The notes beneath the pieces were generated by a model. It had not been told where the DNA came from. It saw only the letters and a list, made by a program, of their open reading frames with translations, and did not search any database. From assembly GCA_007120555.1 (NCBI GenBank), contig SKNL01000138.1, positions 1 to 8,597 of the forward strand: DNA of 8,597 nucleotides, written 5' to 3'. Below are positions 1-6,935 of the stretch, one piece after another. The DNA is from Balneolales bacterium. Its GTDB lineage: Bacteria; Bacteroidota; Rhodothermia; Balneolales; Natronogracilivirgulaceae. Numbering within the stretch: the first letter of the stretch is position 1; each line of letters starts with the position of its first letter. Position numbers and translations under genes: made by a program.

Positions 1-20
1 GGAACAGGAACAGGAACAGG
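1..20. repeat. GGAACA hexamer tandem repeat at the window edge
   Basis: Three full copies of GGAACA and a partial fourth (GG) occupy the first 20 bases, and the array may extend beyond the window. It lies just downstream of the lipoprotein stop. It is in no supported gene here, but could be the end of a coding repeat in the next gene. Confidence 0.7.
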
Positions 21-30
21 GCTCGCGGGG

Positions 31-45
31 CCTTATTTTCTAAGG
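31..45 (-). repeat. Small hairpin containing the lipoprotein stop codon
   Basis: On the minus strand CCTTA, a five-base loop GAAAA and TAAGG form a perfect five-pair hairpin. The TAA stop is in its 3' arm. It abuts the 24-bp palindrome with no spacing. The loop is A-rich and there is no U-tract after it, so a role in ending transcription is possible but unproven. Confidence 0.6.
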
Positions 46-1133
46 GCTACAGGTTCCGGAACCTGTAGCGTATCCGTTTCGAAGGTATGTGCCATGGCTT
101 CGAACTGATTCATGAAGCGGCGTTTGCTGTAACGTGGCGCGAACTGGGCAAACTCCATCATGTAGAGCCGGTTCTGTTGCTCATCGAATACAGTATAATG
201 GAGAAACGGCCCACCCATGATGTCATTGGTCATGCGCCAGGTCCCTCTTGTTTCGAGGGCGGGCCGACCGTTGACCTGCGTCCTGACGGTTTCTATGGCC
301 CGGGGCGCACGATATTCTGTTGTCACATAGGACTCATCCCGGGTACCTCGGATGAATTGCCGGTTCAGGCTGTCACGGACAGCGTTGATCCATTCCTGGT
401 CGATGTTATCCAGACCATCATCCCAATCCTCCTTGTAGGCGAACCAGATCCAGCGGTCATTGTCGTGAAGGTAACGGCGCATGGATACGAATCCGGTCGT
501 ATCCACCCCGATTCGGTAATCATGTTGCACCCTGATGCTGAATCCGTGGTTTTCCATCAGGGAATCGGCCAGATGTGCCTGCTCTCCCCTGCGGTATACC
601 TGGCGCTTCCACCTTTGCCGCTCAACCTGGTCAAGACTGCTCACAATGGAACGCTCCGAATCGAGAATCCTTTGAGAAAGTGTCTGCTGGTCCGGTGCCG
701 AGAGAAAAAGCGTCCACTGGTCCCGGAACCATCGGTCGCGAAGCGGGAATGCGAAGTTTCGGCCATCGGCGATACGCTGCTTGATGTCCTCGCTCATAAT
801 GGCCCGTATAAAGGACCCGACATTGCTTTCTTCATCGATAGGAGCCGCAAATATGGTATTTCTGAAGCTTTTGGCATAGTCCAGATCCCTGTTGGTCCTG
901 ATATCCATAAACCGGAGGTCATATTTTTCTTCCGGACGCGGGAGGGTCATCATTTCCCGGCCGAAAGTAGCCCTGATGGCATCTGCGACGGGTCCGTCCC
1001 ATTGCGTTGAGTCCATCACCACCAGTACTTCCGACAAGCCGCCCTGGGCGGTACGCCGGTAGTCCTGGTCGCAGGCAGAAATGAAGAAAAGGAGCCCGAG
1101 CAGTAAGGTCAGGTAAACAGGTAAACGGTTCAT
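33..1133 (-). CDS. DUF4837 family lipoprotein
   Basis: This is a predicted lipoprotein of unknown function. From the ATG at 1133 it has 366 residues. It starts with MNR, then a hydrophobic stretch and the lipobox ISAC with Cys21, giving a type II signal peptide. The frame stays open to an ATG at 1205, but the signal peptide argues for 1133; an ATG at 1148 is the other option. The mature part begins CDQDYRRTAQG and continues with LSEVLVVMDSTQWDGPV. It shows the late block RGTWRMTNDIMGGPFLHYTV, then MMEFAQFAPRYSKRRFMNQFEAM, which I recognise as the hallmark of DUF4837 of Bacteroidota. No catalytic motif is evident. It is probably anchored in the inner or outer membrane, facing the periplasm; an Asp follows the Cys, but sorting rules differ between phyla. 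It may be read through from the trp operon or have its own promoter in the 140-bp gap. A functional link to tryptophan is not shown. The last codons overlap a palindrome. Confidence 0.85.
   Translation of the reverse strand: MNRLPVYLTLLLGLLFFISACDQDYRRTAQGGLSEVLVVMDSTQWDGPVADAIRATFGREMMTLPRPEEKYDLRFMDIRTNRDLDYAKSFRNTIFAAPIDEESNVGSFIRAIMSEDIKQRIADGRNFAFPLRDRWFRDQWTLFLSAPDQQTLSQRILDSERSIVSSLDQVERQRWKRQVYRRGEQAHLADSLMENHGFSIRVQHDYRIGVDTTGFVSMRRYLHDNDRWIWFAYKEDWDDGLDNIDQEWINAVRDSLNRQFIRGTRDESYVTTEYRAPRAIETVRTQVNGRPALETRGTWRMTNDIMGGPFLHYTVFDEQQNRLYMMEFAQFAPRYSKRRFMNQFEAMAHTFETDTLQVPEPVALRK
46..69. repeat. Perfect 24-bp palindrome in the 3' end of the lipoprotein gene
   Basis: The left arm GCTACAGGTTCC is followed at once by its exact reverse complement. 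In RNA it would form a ten-pair stem with a CCGG tetraloop. It encodes the final LQVPEPVA stretch, just past the last conserved block of the protein. No T-run follows on either strand, so it is not a classical intrinsic terminator. It could be a 3'-end stabiliser, a protein site or part of a dispersed repeat. Confidence 0.85.
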
Positions 1134-1273
1134 GTGTAATTTGGTCATGTAATTTGTCACGGGGTCAGTTGAATTGTCTTGTGGATAACGAAATGTGCCT
1201 GTCATTTATGATATGAGTGAATACTGTGCTCCAAAGCCGGTTTGGACATGTTGCCGTAACCTCCTGCCAAAAT
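1134..1273 (-). other. Intergenic gap between trpA and the lipoprotein gene
   Basis: This 140-base gap contains a small inverted repeat, CCAAA-GCCGG-TTTGG at 1231-1245, about 30 bases after the trpA stop and without a T-run. Downstream of it on the minus strand is a TATCAT hexamer that might serve as a -10 element, but I see no convincing partner. A near-direct repeat of CAAATTACA occurs just before the chosen start. Whether the lipoprotein gene has its own promoter is undecided. Confidence 0.4.
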
Positions 1274-2107
1274 TTACATGCGAGGTGATTCCTGCCGGAT
1301 CTGTGAGCCGTATTTCAGCTCCCGTACAAAATCACCCGTCTTTTTGACCCAGTCCGGGCCGGGATAGATTCCCCGGATGTAATCGATCAGCGCACTGCCG
1401 ACAATAAAACCATCCGTTTCACTTGAAACGGCCATGGCATCGGCATGGGAGCGGATCCCGAATCCGACAAGGACCGGATTCCGGGTTACGTTTTTACGAA
1501 CTCTTTGGATGAACCCGGAAACCGAGCGGCTCACTTCGTCCCCTTCACGGGTCCCGGTAACACCGGTCACCGAAACGCAATAGACAAATCCCCGGCTGGC
1601 CCTGTCAATTTCCTGCATCCTGCTGTCGGATGTGTTAGGCGCCACGAGGTGTATCGGGTCGATGCCATGTTTTTGACAGAGATCTTCGATTTCCGGGAAT
1701 TCCCCCGGCGGAACATCCGGAAGGATGATGCCATCTGCGTCCGATGCTTTGGCTTTGTAAAAGAAAGCTTCCAGTCCGTATCGCAAAACTGGATTTATGT
1801 AACCCATCAGCACAATGGGTATCTGTGAGTTCTTGCGGATCTCCACGATCATGTCAAAAATGGAATCCAGATTTACACCTTGCTCGAGAGCCACCTTGCT
1901 GGCGTACTGTATTGTTGGTCCATCTGCCAGGGGATCGCTGAACGGCATGCCCAGTTCCAACAGGTCGGCACCTGATGCTTCCAGTTCCCTGACCAGCTCC
2001 ACCGTTTCCGACGGATCCGGATAGCCGGCGGTCAGGAACAGGCTCATGATTTTCTCAGGTCCGGTCCTTTTTTCAAACAGTCTCTGAATTCTTCCTTTGT
2101 TGCTCAT
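1274..2107 (-). CDS. trpA: Tryptophan synthase alpha chain
   Basis: This TIM-barrel subunit cleaves indole-3-glycerol phosphate to indole and glyceraldehyde-3-phosphate, and passes the indole to TrpB. It has 277 residues, close to the usual 265-270. The N-terminal segment LFLTAGYPDP is diagnostic. The catalytic pair is Glu51 in LELGMPFSDP and Asp62 in PLADGPT, equal to Glu49 and Asp60 of the E. coli protein. The mobile loop motif TGVTG is at 181-185, and the phosphate-binding VGFGI (214-218) and GSAL (237-240) follow. A short charged C-terminal tail ends in ESPRM. The ATG at 2107 is preceded by AT-rich sequence (ACAGATAAATA) with no Shine-Dalgarno motif. It is the last pathway gene; a lipoprotein gene follows after 140 bp on the same strand. 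Confidence 0.97.
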   Translation of the reverse strand: MSNKGRIQRLFEKRTGPEKIMSLFLTAGYPDPSETVELVRELEASGADLLELGMPFSDPLADGPTIQYASKVALEQGVNLDSIFDMIVEIRKNSQIPIVLMGYINPVLRYGLEAFFYKAKASDADGIILPDVPPGEFPEIEDLCQKHGIDPIHLVAPNTSDSRMQEIDRASRGFVYCVSVTGVTGTREGDEVSRSVSGFIQRVRKNVTRNPVLVGFGIRSHADAMAVSSETDGFIVGSALIDYIRGIYPGPDWVKKTGDFVRELKYGSQIRQESPRM

Positions 2108-2175
2108 TATTTATCTGTTTATATCAATTTCGATTTTGCTTACGTGTTTCACTGGGCATTTCGTGACTTCGTTTC

Positions 2176-2196
2176 TGTGATCAGAATGATCTCACA
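2176..2196. repeat. Imperfect inverted repeat TGTGATCA / TGATCTCACA
   Basis: TGTGATCA at 2176-2183 faces TGATCTCACA at 2187-2196 across GAA, with a two-base bulge. The outer TGTGA and TCACA halves recall a Crp-type operator, but they are 11 bases apart instead of 6. It lies about 70-90 bases upstream of the trpA start. Its function is unknown and it may be chance. Confidence 0.35.
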
Positions 2197-2222
2197 CGAC
2201 AGGATGCAATCTTCCCCTTAAG

Positions 2223-2241
2223 TGTCAGCCGGTGGCTGTCA
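2223..2241. repeat. Inverted repeat (short hairpin) in the trpB-trpA gap
   Basis: CAGCC at 2226-2230 pairs with GGCTG at 2234-2238 around a three-base loop. After one T-T mismatch, two more pairs extend the stem. There is no adjoining T-run, so it is not a standard terminator. Confidence 0.5.
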
Positions 2242-2318
2242 TGTTCGGTTCATGTATTTAAATGGCTGTATTTATGACGATTATAATCATCTCCCTGTTT
2301 GTCCGGGATCATGTCCGG

Positions 2319-3539
2319 TCATGGTGATTTCATGTATTTGGCAATGGTTTCCATATCTTTGTCGCCCCGGCCGGAACAGTTGATCACCACGAATTCATCA
2401 GGTTGTGTTCCCGGCATCATCATATTCAGATAGGCAATGGCATGCGCCGTTTCCAAAGCCGGAATGATGCCCTCTTTGGAGGAAAGCAGCCGCACACCGT
2501 CCAGGGCCTCACCATCCGTAACCGCCGCATAGGTAACCCTTCCAGAGTCCCGGAGGAACGAATGTTCGGGACCCACACCGGGATAATCGAGACCGGCACT
2601 TACAGAGTGCGCTTCCGCGATCTGCCCGTACTGTGTCTGAAGCAGATAGCTCAGGGAACCGTGCAATATCCCCGGGAGCCCGCCGGAAAGTGTGGCGGCG
2701 TGCCGGGGGGTCTGCACCCCCTCGCCGGCAGCCTCTATTCCGTACAGGCGGACATTTTCATGTGGCAGCAGGGGATGGAACATGCCTATGGCATTCGATC
2801 CCCCACCCACACATGCCAGGACATGATCCGGAAGCCGTCCCTCCTGCTCCAGTGATTGATCAATGGTTTCCTTGCCGATCACAGACTGGAATTCCCGGAC
2901 CATCAAGGGGTATGGATGCGGCCCTACTGCCGAACCGATGATGTAGAACGTGTCCCCCACATTGCTGACCCAGTCCCGGATGGCCTCATTGATGGCATTG
3001 CTCAGCGTTTTGGCCCCGGATTCTACCGGCCTGACCTCGGCGCCGAGCAGACGCATCCGGTCTACATTGAGCTTCTGCCGTACAATATCCTCTGCGCCCA
3101 TATATATGATGCAGGTCATGCCGAAATAGGCACAAACCGTTGCCGTGGCCACACCATGCTGTCCCGCGCCTGTTTCTGCTATGATCCGGGTTTTACCCAT
3201 TCTCCTGGCAAGAAGCACCTGTCCGATCGCATTGTTGATCTTGTGCGCACCGGTATGGCAAAGGTCTTCGCGTTTCAGGTAGATCCGGGCTTTGCCAAAA
3301 TGCTCACTCAACCTTCCGGCATAGGTAAGCGGCGTCTCCCTTCCAACATATTCATGGAGCAGCGAGGCGAACTGCTGCTGGAATGCCGGATCTTTCCTCG
3401 CTGCAAAAAAAGCCCCGGCAAGATCATCCAGGGCGGGTATGAGGATCTCAGGCACATATCTTCCACCGAACTTACCGTAAAACCCCCTGTCATCAGGAGA
3501 GGAACCGAACCGGGAATCTGGTTTTTTTTCTATTTCCAT
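2319..3539 (-). CDS. trpB: Tryptophan synthase beta chain
   Basis: This PLP-dependent subunit joins indole and serine to give tryptophan, receiving indole by a tunnel from TrpA. The 406 residues match the standard TrpB1 form, which pairs with TrpA, rather than the longer TrpB2 form. The N-terminal GFYGKFGGRYVPE is typical. The PLP-binding lysine is Lys100 in HTGAHKINNAIGQ, the catalytic glutamate is Glu122 in ETGAGQHGVA, the glycine-rich phosphate cup GGGSN is at 245-249, and the serine that contacts the PLP ring nitrogen lies in NCSGRGDKD (387-395). The segment ending HSVSAGLDYPGVGPEHS, near 311-326, is also canonical. The start ATG at 3539 has only a weak purine run (AGAAAG) upstream. Unusually, trpA does not follow directly but after 211 bp. 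Confidence 0.97.
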   Translation of the reverse strand: MEIEKKPDSRFGSSPDDRGFYGKFGGRYVPEILIPALDDLAGAFFAARKDPAFQQQFASLLHEYVGRETPLTYAGRLSEHFGKARIYLKREDLCHTGAHKINNAIGQVLLARRMGKTRIIAETGAGQHGVATATVCAYFGMTCIIYMGAEDIVRQKLNVDRMRLLGAEVRPVESGAKTLSNAINEAIRDWVSNVGDTFYIIGSAVGPHPYPLMVREFQSVIGKETIDQSLEQEGRLPDHVLACVGGGSNAIGMFHPLLPHENVRLYGIEAAGEGVQTPRHAATLSGGLPGILHGSLSYLLQTQYGQIAEAHSVSAGLDYPGVGPEHSFLRDSGRVTYAAVTDGEALDGVRLLSSKEGIIPALETAHAIAYLNMMMPGTQPDEFVVINCSGRGDKDMETIAKYMKSP

Positions 3540-3613
3540 TACTGCTTTCTGTATTTTTTAGTAACAATTTACTCGATATTCTTAGTCAAATCCCGATACA
3601 CGCCATATGCGTT

Positions 3614-4264
3614 TCAGAAATTGTCTCTTAATTCATTCCACTGCTCAAAAAAGGACTGCATTTTGTCAAAATCCTTTTTGCCCGGCGAACTCTCCAGGCT
3701 GCTGGAGAGATCGACACCGAATGGAGCCGTGGCTTCCACGGCCTCTGCGACATTTTCGTGGGAAATCCCCCCGGCTAGGAAGAACGGTTTATCCGGTGAA
3801 AGCGCATTGATCATGCTCCAGTCCCAAATTTCTCCTGTCCCTCCGCGCATATTGTCATTCTTGCTGTCAAAAAGATAGAACCGGGCTATCTCATTCCACA
3901 GCTTCATTTCTTTTCTGATGTCCGGCAGGTCTGCCGCCGCCCGGATCCGGAACACCTTGATAACCGGGGCAAGGATCTCCTTGGCATAGGTTGCACTTTC
4001 ATCACCGTGCAATTGCACCAGATCAAGCCCTACACGTTCAGCAATGGCATTGACCTCGTCCTGGTGCTGGTTGACAAATACCCCGACTTTTCCGGGTCCT
4101 TCTATCCAGCCGCTGATCTCGGCAGCATCCCTGGGTTGGATGTAACGGGGACTTTCACTTGTAAATACAAATCCCAGATAGTCAGCCAGGGCGCCGGCTG
4201 CAAAACGGGCATCCTCAAGCGTGGTGATTCCGCAGATTTTCAGTTTTGGAAAGGAATGATTCAT
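3614..4264 (-). CDS. trpF: Phosphoribosylanthranilate isomerase
   Basis: This TIM-barrel isomerase performs the Amadori rearrangement of phosphoribosylanthranilate, feeding TrpC. Its 216 residues fit a monofunctional TrpF. The N-terminal KICGIT motif has the general-base Cys11, and SPRYI gives Arg40. QLHGDE is at 84-89, the general-acid aspartate is Asp133 in YLFDS, and the phosphate-binding segments GGTG (141-144), LAGGI (163-167) and GVDLSSSLE (183-191) follow. The last motif is usually GVDxSSGxE, so here a Ser replaces the second glycine. The rest of the site is intact and I expect an active enzyme. The start ATG at 4264 has no Shine-Dalgarno sequence. It lies between trpC and trpB, 74 bp before the latter, which matches a common trpC-trpF-trpB-trpA order. 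Confidence 0.95.
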   Translation of the reverse strand: MNHSFPKLKICGITTLEDARFAAGALADYLGFVFTSESPRYIQPRDAAEISGWIEGPGKVGVFVNQHQDEVNAIAERVGLDLVQLHGDESATYAKEILAPVIKVFRIRAAADLPDIRKEMKLWNEIARFYLFDSKNDNMRGGTGEIWDWSMINALSPDKPFFLAGGISHENVAEAVEATAPFGVDLSSSLESSPGKKDFDKMQSFFEQWNELRDNF

Positions 4265-4360
4265 TTCAGTTGATTACGTGCAGTCTCTATTATTTACATA
4301 TTGCCTGGCATTGGCTTACATTCGAGTTGCCGCCTCGTGAGTGAAAGCCATTACGTGCCG

Positions 4361-5188
4361 TTACGCCCCGATATGATTGCCGGATTCCTGTGAGATGGAT
4401 TGCTTCCGGATCAGGTTCGAAAGCTCGGTTCCCGGATCTTCAGCCCGCATGAAATGTTCGCCGATAAGCGCACTGTGTATGCCGTTCTTTTTCAGGTATG
4501 CCATGTCTTCCCGTGTGGACAATCCGCTTTCTGAAACGCGCACAACCCCCTCCGGAGCTGTTGCCAGCAAAGAAACTCCGCGATGAAGGTCTACCTCAAA
4601 CGTGTCGAGATTGCGGTTGTTCACTCCGGCTATCGTTACCATATCGAAATCAAGGCGATCCCAATCCTGCCGGTCGTAGCACTCCACAAGCACCTGCAGC
4701 CCCTCTTCAGCGGCAGCGGCATGCAATTCCACCAGCTGGCTGTCATCCAGTATCCTCACAATAAGCAGCACCGCATCGGCTCCATGGGCACGCGCTTCTG
4801 TAATCTGGTAGGGATCCATGATGAAATCCTTGCGCAGTACCGGGATCGCCGACACGGATGAAACGTCCCGCAAGTACGACAGCGATCCCTGAAAAAAGGG
4901 CTCATCGGTCAATACGGAAACCGCGGAAGCCCCATGCCGCTCATATGTACTGGCAATACTGACGGCATTGAAATCACTTCTGATAATTCCTTTGGACGGG
5001 GATGCTTTTTTAATTTCAGCTATCACCGAAACACTGCCTGGCGTGACCAGGGCCGACCTGAAATCCCTTCTTGGATGGTTATAGCCATCAAAAGAGCGAA
5101 GATTACGCTCGTTAACGAGCCGTTTCCGTACGGCCACATCTTCTCTCGTCCGGACTACAATGGTGTCAAGTATCTTGTTTCCAGTCAT
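4361..5188 (-). CDS. trpC: Indole-3-glycerol phosphate synthase
   Basis: This TIM-barrel enzyme closes the indole ring of carboxyphenylamino-deoxyribulose phosphate, releasing CO2 and water. At 275 residues it is a stand-alone TrpC, not the TrpC-TrpF fusion of enteric bacteria. The signature IAEIKKASPSKG at 56-67 holds Glu58 and Lys60, which correspond to the known active-site pair. The catalytic lysine of the LRKDF motif is Lys120. The later glutamate is Glu169 in VLVEC, and GVNNRNL at 188-194 gives the conserved Asn. VSESGL and the phosphate-binding IGEHFM follow near the C-terminus. An N-terminal helical extension, usual for this enzyme, includes RTREDVAVRK. The ATG at 5188 is preceded by A-rich sequence with no Shine-Dalgarno motif. 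The gene lies 110 bp after trpD and 96 bp before trpF, in the reaction-pathway cluster. Confidence 0.96.
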   Translation of the reverse strand: MTGNKILDTIVVRTREDVAVRKRLVNERNLRSFDGYNHPRRDFRSALVTPGSVSVIAEIKKASPSKGIIRSDFNAVSIASTYERHGASAVSVLTDEPFFQGSLSYLRDVSSVSAIPVLRKDFIMDPYQITEARAHGADAVLLIVRILDDSQLVELHAAAAEEGLQVLVECYDRQDWDRLDFDMVTIAGVNNRNLDTFEVDLHRGVSLLATAPEGVVRVSESGLSTREDMAYLKKNGIHSALIGEHFMRAEDPGTELSNLIRKQSISQESGNHIGA

Positions 5189-5298
5189 AACATCATACTT
5201 TTTTTAAAGCCTTCTCATTTTTGTCTGACAGGGCAGTTCTTTCATTTGATCATTCCGGCAACTCAATCGGAATCCATGTTGCAAAAAAGCTTCACAGT

Positions 5299-6333
5299 TC
5301 AGGTGTTTTGTAAATCCATAGTACAAGCTGCAAATTTTTGGAGCATATCGCGTGCCTTTCCGGCTTCCAGGCTCTCTTCCGCCGCATAAAACGCATCCTG
5401 TATATTATCATAGATACCGGATGCATGTACCGCAAAAGCAGCATTCAGCAGCACAATCTCACGCTGCGCAGATGTAGCCTTGTCATCAAGTATGGCGCTG
5501 ATAATCTCCGCATTGTCTTCTGGCGACCCTCCACGCAACTCCTCCGGAGTGGACGCCGATAGACCAAACACACCTGCATGAAACACACGGCTGTTGGATA
5601 CCGTGCCATTCATCAACTGATACACATGTGTCGGCGCGGTGGTTGAAAATTCATCCAGTCCATCATCGGCATGGACCGCATAGGCAAACTCCGTATCCAG
5701 ATTGGCAAGTATCCGGATAATGTTATCTGCGGTTTCACGACTGAACGCCCCGATCATCTGGCGGCGGACACCGGCCGGATTGAGCATGGGCCCCATAATA
5801 TTGAAAAACGTCCGCATCCCCAATTCCTTTCGCACAGGCATCACATGAGCCATGGCCGGATGGAAAAGCGGGGCAAACATGAATGCCACCCCCATCTCCC
5901 TGAAGCATGTTTCCACCTGATCCTTGTTCAGACCCGGGTGAACACCCAGGCATCGCAGCACATCGAAACTGCCGCTCCTGCTCGACACCCCCGCATTCCC
6001 GTGCTTCAGCACCGGCACATCAGCCCCGGCAGCAACGAACATGGCAGCAGTGGATATGTTGAACGTGCCAGAATGATCCCCGCCCGTGCCACACAGATCA
6101 ATCGCCGATTCCGTGTCCACCTCAACGGCAATGGCAGCCTCCCGCATGACATGTACAAACGCGGTCAGTTCGGCCACGGTCTCACCCTTGCAGCCCATGC
6201 CGTACAGAAATGCCGCTATCCGCGCCGGGGATACATTGCCGGTGATTATCTCGCGCAGCGCATACTTCGCTTCCTCTGGCAAAAGCTCATTACCTGCCGA
6301 TACCTTTTGTAAAATGTAAGTGTAGTCTCCCAT
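5299..6333 (-). CDS. trpD: Anthranilate phosphoribosyltransferase
   Basis: The enzyme transfers phosphoribose from PRPP to anthranilate, the second dedicated step. It has 344 residues, normal for the family. The helical N-terminal domain (about residues 1-70) precedes the alpha/beta catalytic domain. The PRPP-binding loop GTGGD is at 82-86, followed by FNISTAA, then KHGNAGVSSRSGSFDVL at about 110-126. The anthranilate-site arginine region is MRTFFNIMGPMLNP at 173-186, and the acidic metal-binding pair is Asp227-Glu228 in DGLDEFS. Many homologues have Arg in KHGNR where this one has Ala (Ala114), but other residues occur at this place, so I do not read it as loss of function. Thymidine or pyrimidine nucleoside phosphorylase shares the fold but not these motifs. 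The start ATG at 6333 follows the trpG stop after 8 bp, suggesting translational coupling. A 110-bp gap follows before trpC. Confidence 0.96.
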   Translation of the reverse strand: MGDYTYILQKVSAGNELLPEEAKYALREIITGNVSPARIAAFLYGMGCKGETVAELTAFVHVMREAAIAVEVDTESAIDLCGTGGDHSGTFNISTAAMFVAAGADVPVLKHGNAGVSSRSGSFDVLRCLGVHPGLNKDQVETCFREMGVAFMFAPLFHPAMAHVMPVRKELGMRTFFNIMGPMLNPAGVRRQMIGAFSRETADNIIRILANLDTEFAYAVHADDGLDEFSTTAPTHVYQLMNGTVSNSRVFHAGVFGLSASTPEELRGGSPEDNAEIISAILDDKATSAQREIVLLNAAFAVHASGIYDNIQDAFYAAEESLEAGKARDMLQKFAACTMDLQNT

Positions 6334-6341
6334 ATGCAGGT

Positions 6342-6920
6342 TTATTGTTTGATTGTTTCCCGCTCCATCCAGTTCTGGATAAGTCGCGGCCCTTCTACAG
6401 TCAGTATGCTTTCCGGATGGAACTGGATTCCTTCCAGGGGATAGGAACCATGCCGGATGCCCATGACCACCCCGTCTTCGCTACGCGATGTAACCTCGAA
6501 TTCGCCGGGGATCGTCGACTCCTCAAGAACCAGCGAATGATACCGGGTTGCAGTAAAAGATTGAGGAACATTATTGTAAATCGTACGTCCATCATGCAAT
6601 ATGCGCGAAGTCTTTCCGTGCATGAGGGATGGCGCCGAAACAACACTGGCCCCGAAGGCCTGGCCTATGGCCTGATGCCCCAGGCAGACACCGAGAATGG
6701 GGATCCCGGCTCCCAGCTCCCGGATAAGCGAAACGGTTATCCCGGCATCTTCCGGCCGGCCCGGACCCGGAGAGATCAGGATTTTATCAGGTTCAAGTTC
6801 TCTTACCTCATCCACACTGATCCTGTCATTGCGGACCACCCGGTAGGAATCGGTATGCCGGGCCACAAGATGCACCAGGTTATAGGTAAAGGAGTCGTAA
6901 TTGTCGATGATAAGTACCAT
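6342..6920 (-). CDS. trpG: Anthranilate synthase component II, glutamine amidotransferase
   Basis: This is the small subunit that hydrolyses glutamine and passes ammonia to TrpE. It is a 192-residue class I (triad) amidotransferase, the usual length for a free-standing TrpG. Visible motifs are IIDNYDSFTYNL at the N-terminus, the oxyanion-type ISPGPGRPEDAG at residues 49-60, the nucleophile elbow GVCLGHQAIG with Cys79, the HGKTS motif at 101-105, and the remaining triad residues His168 and Glu170 in QFHPES. PabA of folate synthesis is nearly identical in fold, and one protein can serve both pathways in some bacteria, so a dual role cannot be excluded. The trp neighbours make TrpG the primary call. 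The ATG at 6920 lies 15 bp after the trpS stop and the gene ends 8 bp before trpD, which implies one transcript. It is not fused to TrpE or TrpD, as happens in some lineages. Confidence 0.96.
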   Translation of the reverse strand: MVLIIDNYDSFTYNLVHLVARHTDSYRVVRNDRISVDEVRELEPDKILISPGPGRPEDAGITVSLIRELGAGIPILGVCLGHQAIGQAFGASVVSAPSLMHGKTSRILHDGRTIYNNVPQSFTATRYHSLVLEESTIPGEFEVTSRSEDGVVMGIRHGSYPLEGIQFHPESILTVEGPRLIQNWMERETIKQ

Positions 6921-6935
6921 GTGCCGACACTGGGG

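Larger units (their letters stand above)
2108..2318 (-). other. Intergenic gap between trpB and trpA with inverted repeats
   Basis: These 211 bases separate two genes that are usually adjacent or overlapping. No convincing gene is present: the longest ATG frames I followed are about ten codons. The gap holds a CAGCC-GGT-GGCTG hairpin near 2226-2238 and an imperfect inverted repeat at 2176-2196. Neither is followed by a T-run on the minus strand. The region just before trpA is AT-rich. It could carry an internal promoter or an mRNA processing site, but no promoter motif is clear enough to call. Confidence 0.6.

Noticed and set aside
6..32. GC-rich stretch after the lipoprotein stop as an intrinsic terminator
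   Set aside because: Only three to four pairs can form and no T-tract follows.
87..1010. A 307-codon plus-strand open frame opposite the lipoprotein gene
   Set aside because: It is in codon register with the lipoprotein gene, which has a signal peptide, lipobox and family motifs, while this frame has none.
1231..1245. Intrinsic terminator after trpA
   Set aside because: The CCAAA/TTTGG stem has only five pairs and no T-run follows on the minus strand.
2176..2196. Crp-like operator in the trpB-trpA gap
   Set aside because: The TGTGA and TCACA halves are 11 bases apart rather than 6, and no promoter is evident next to it; it is kept only as an inverted repeat.
2856..3878. A 340-codon plus-strand open frame opposite trpB and trpF
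   Set aside because: It is in codon register with trpB and has no recognisable protein motif; it is a shadow of the real genes.
5980..6004. Loss-of-function change in TrpD (KHGNA instead of KHGNR)
   Set aside because: Other residues are known at this place in TrpD proteins, and all remaining motifs are intact.
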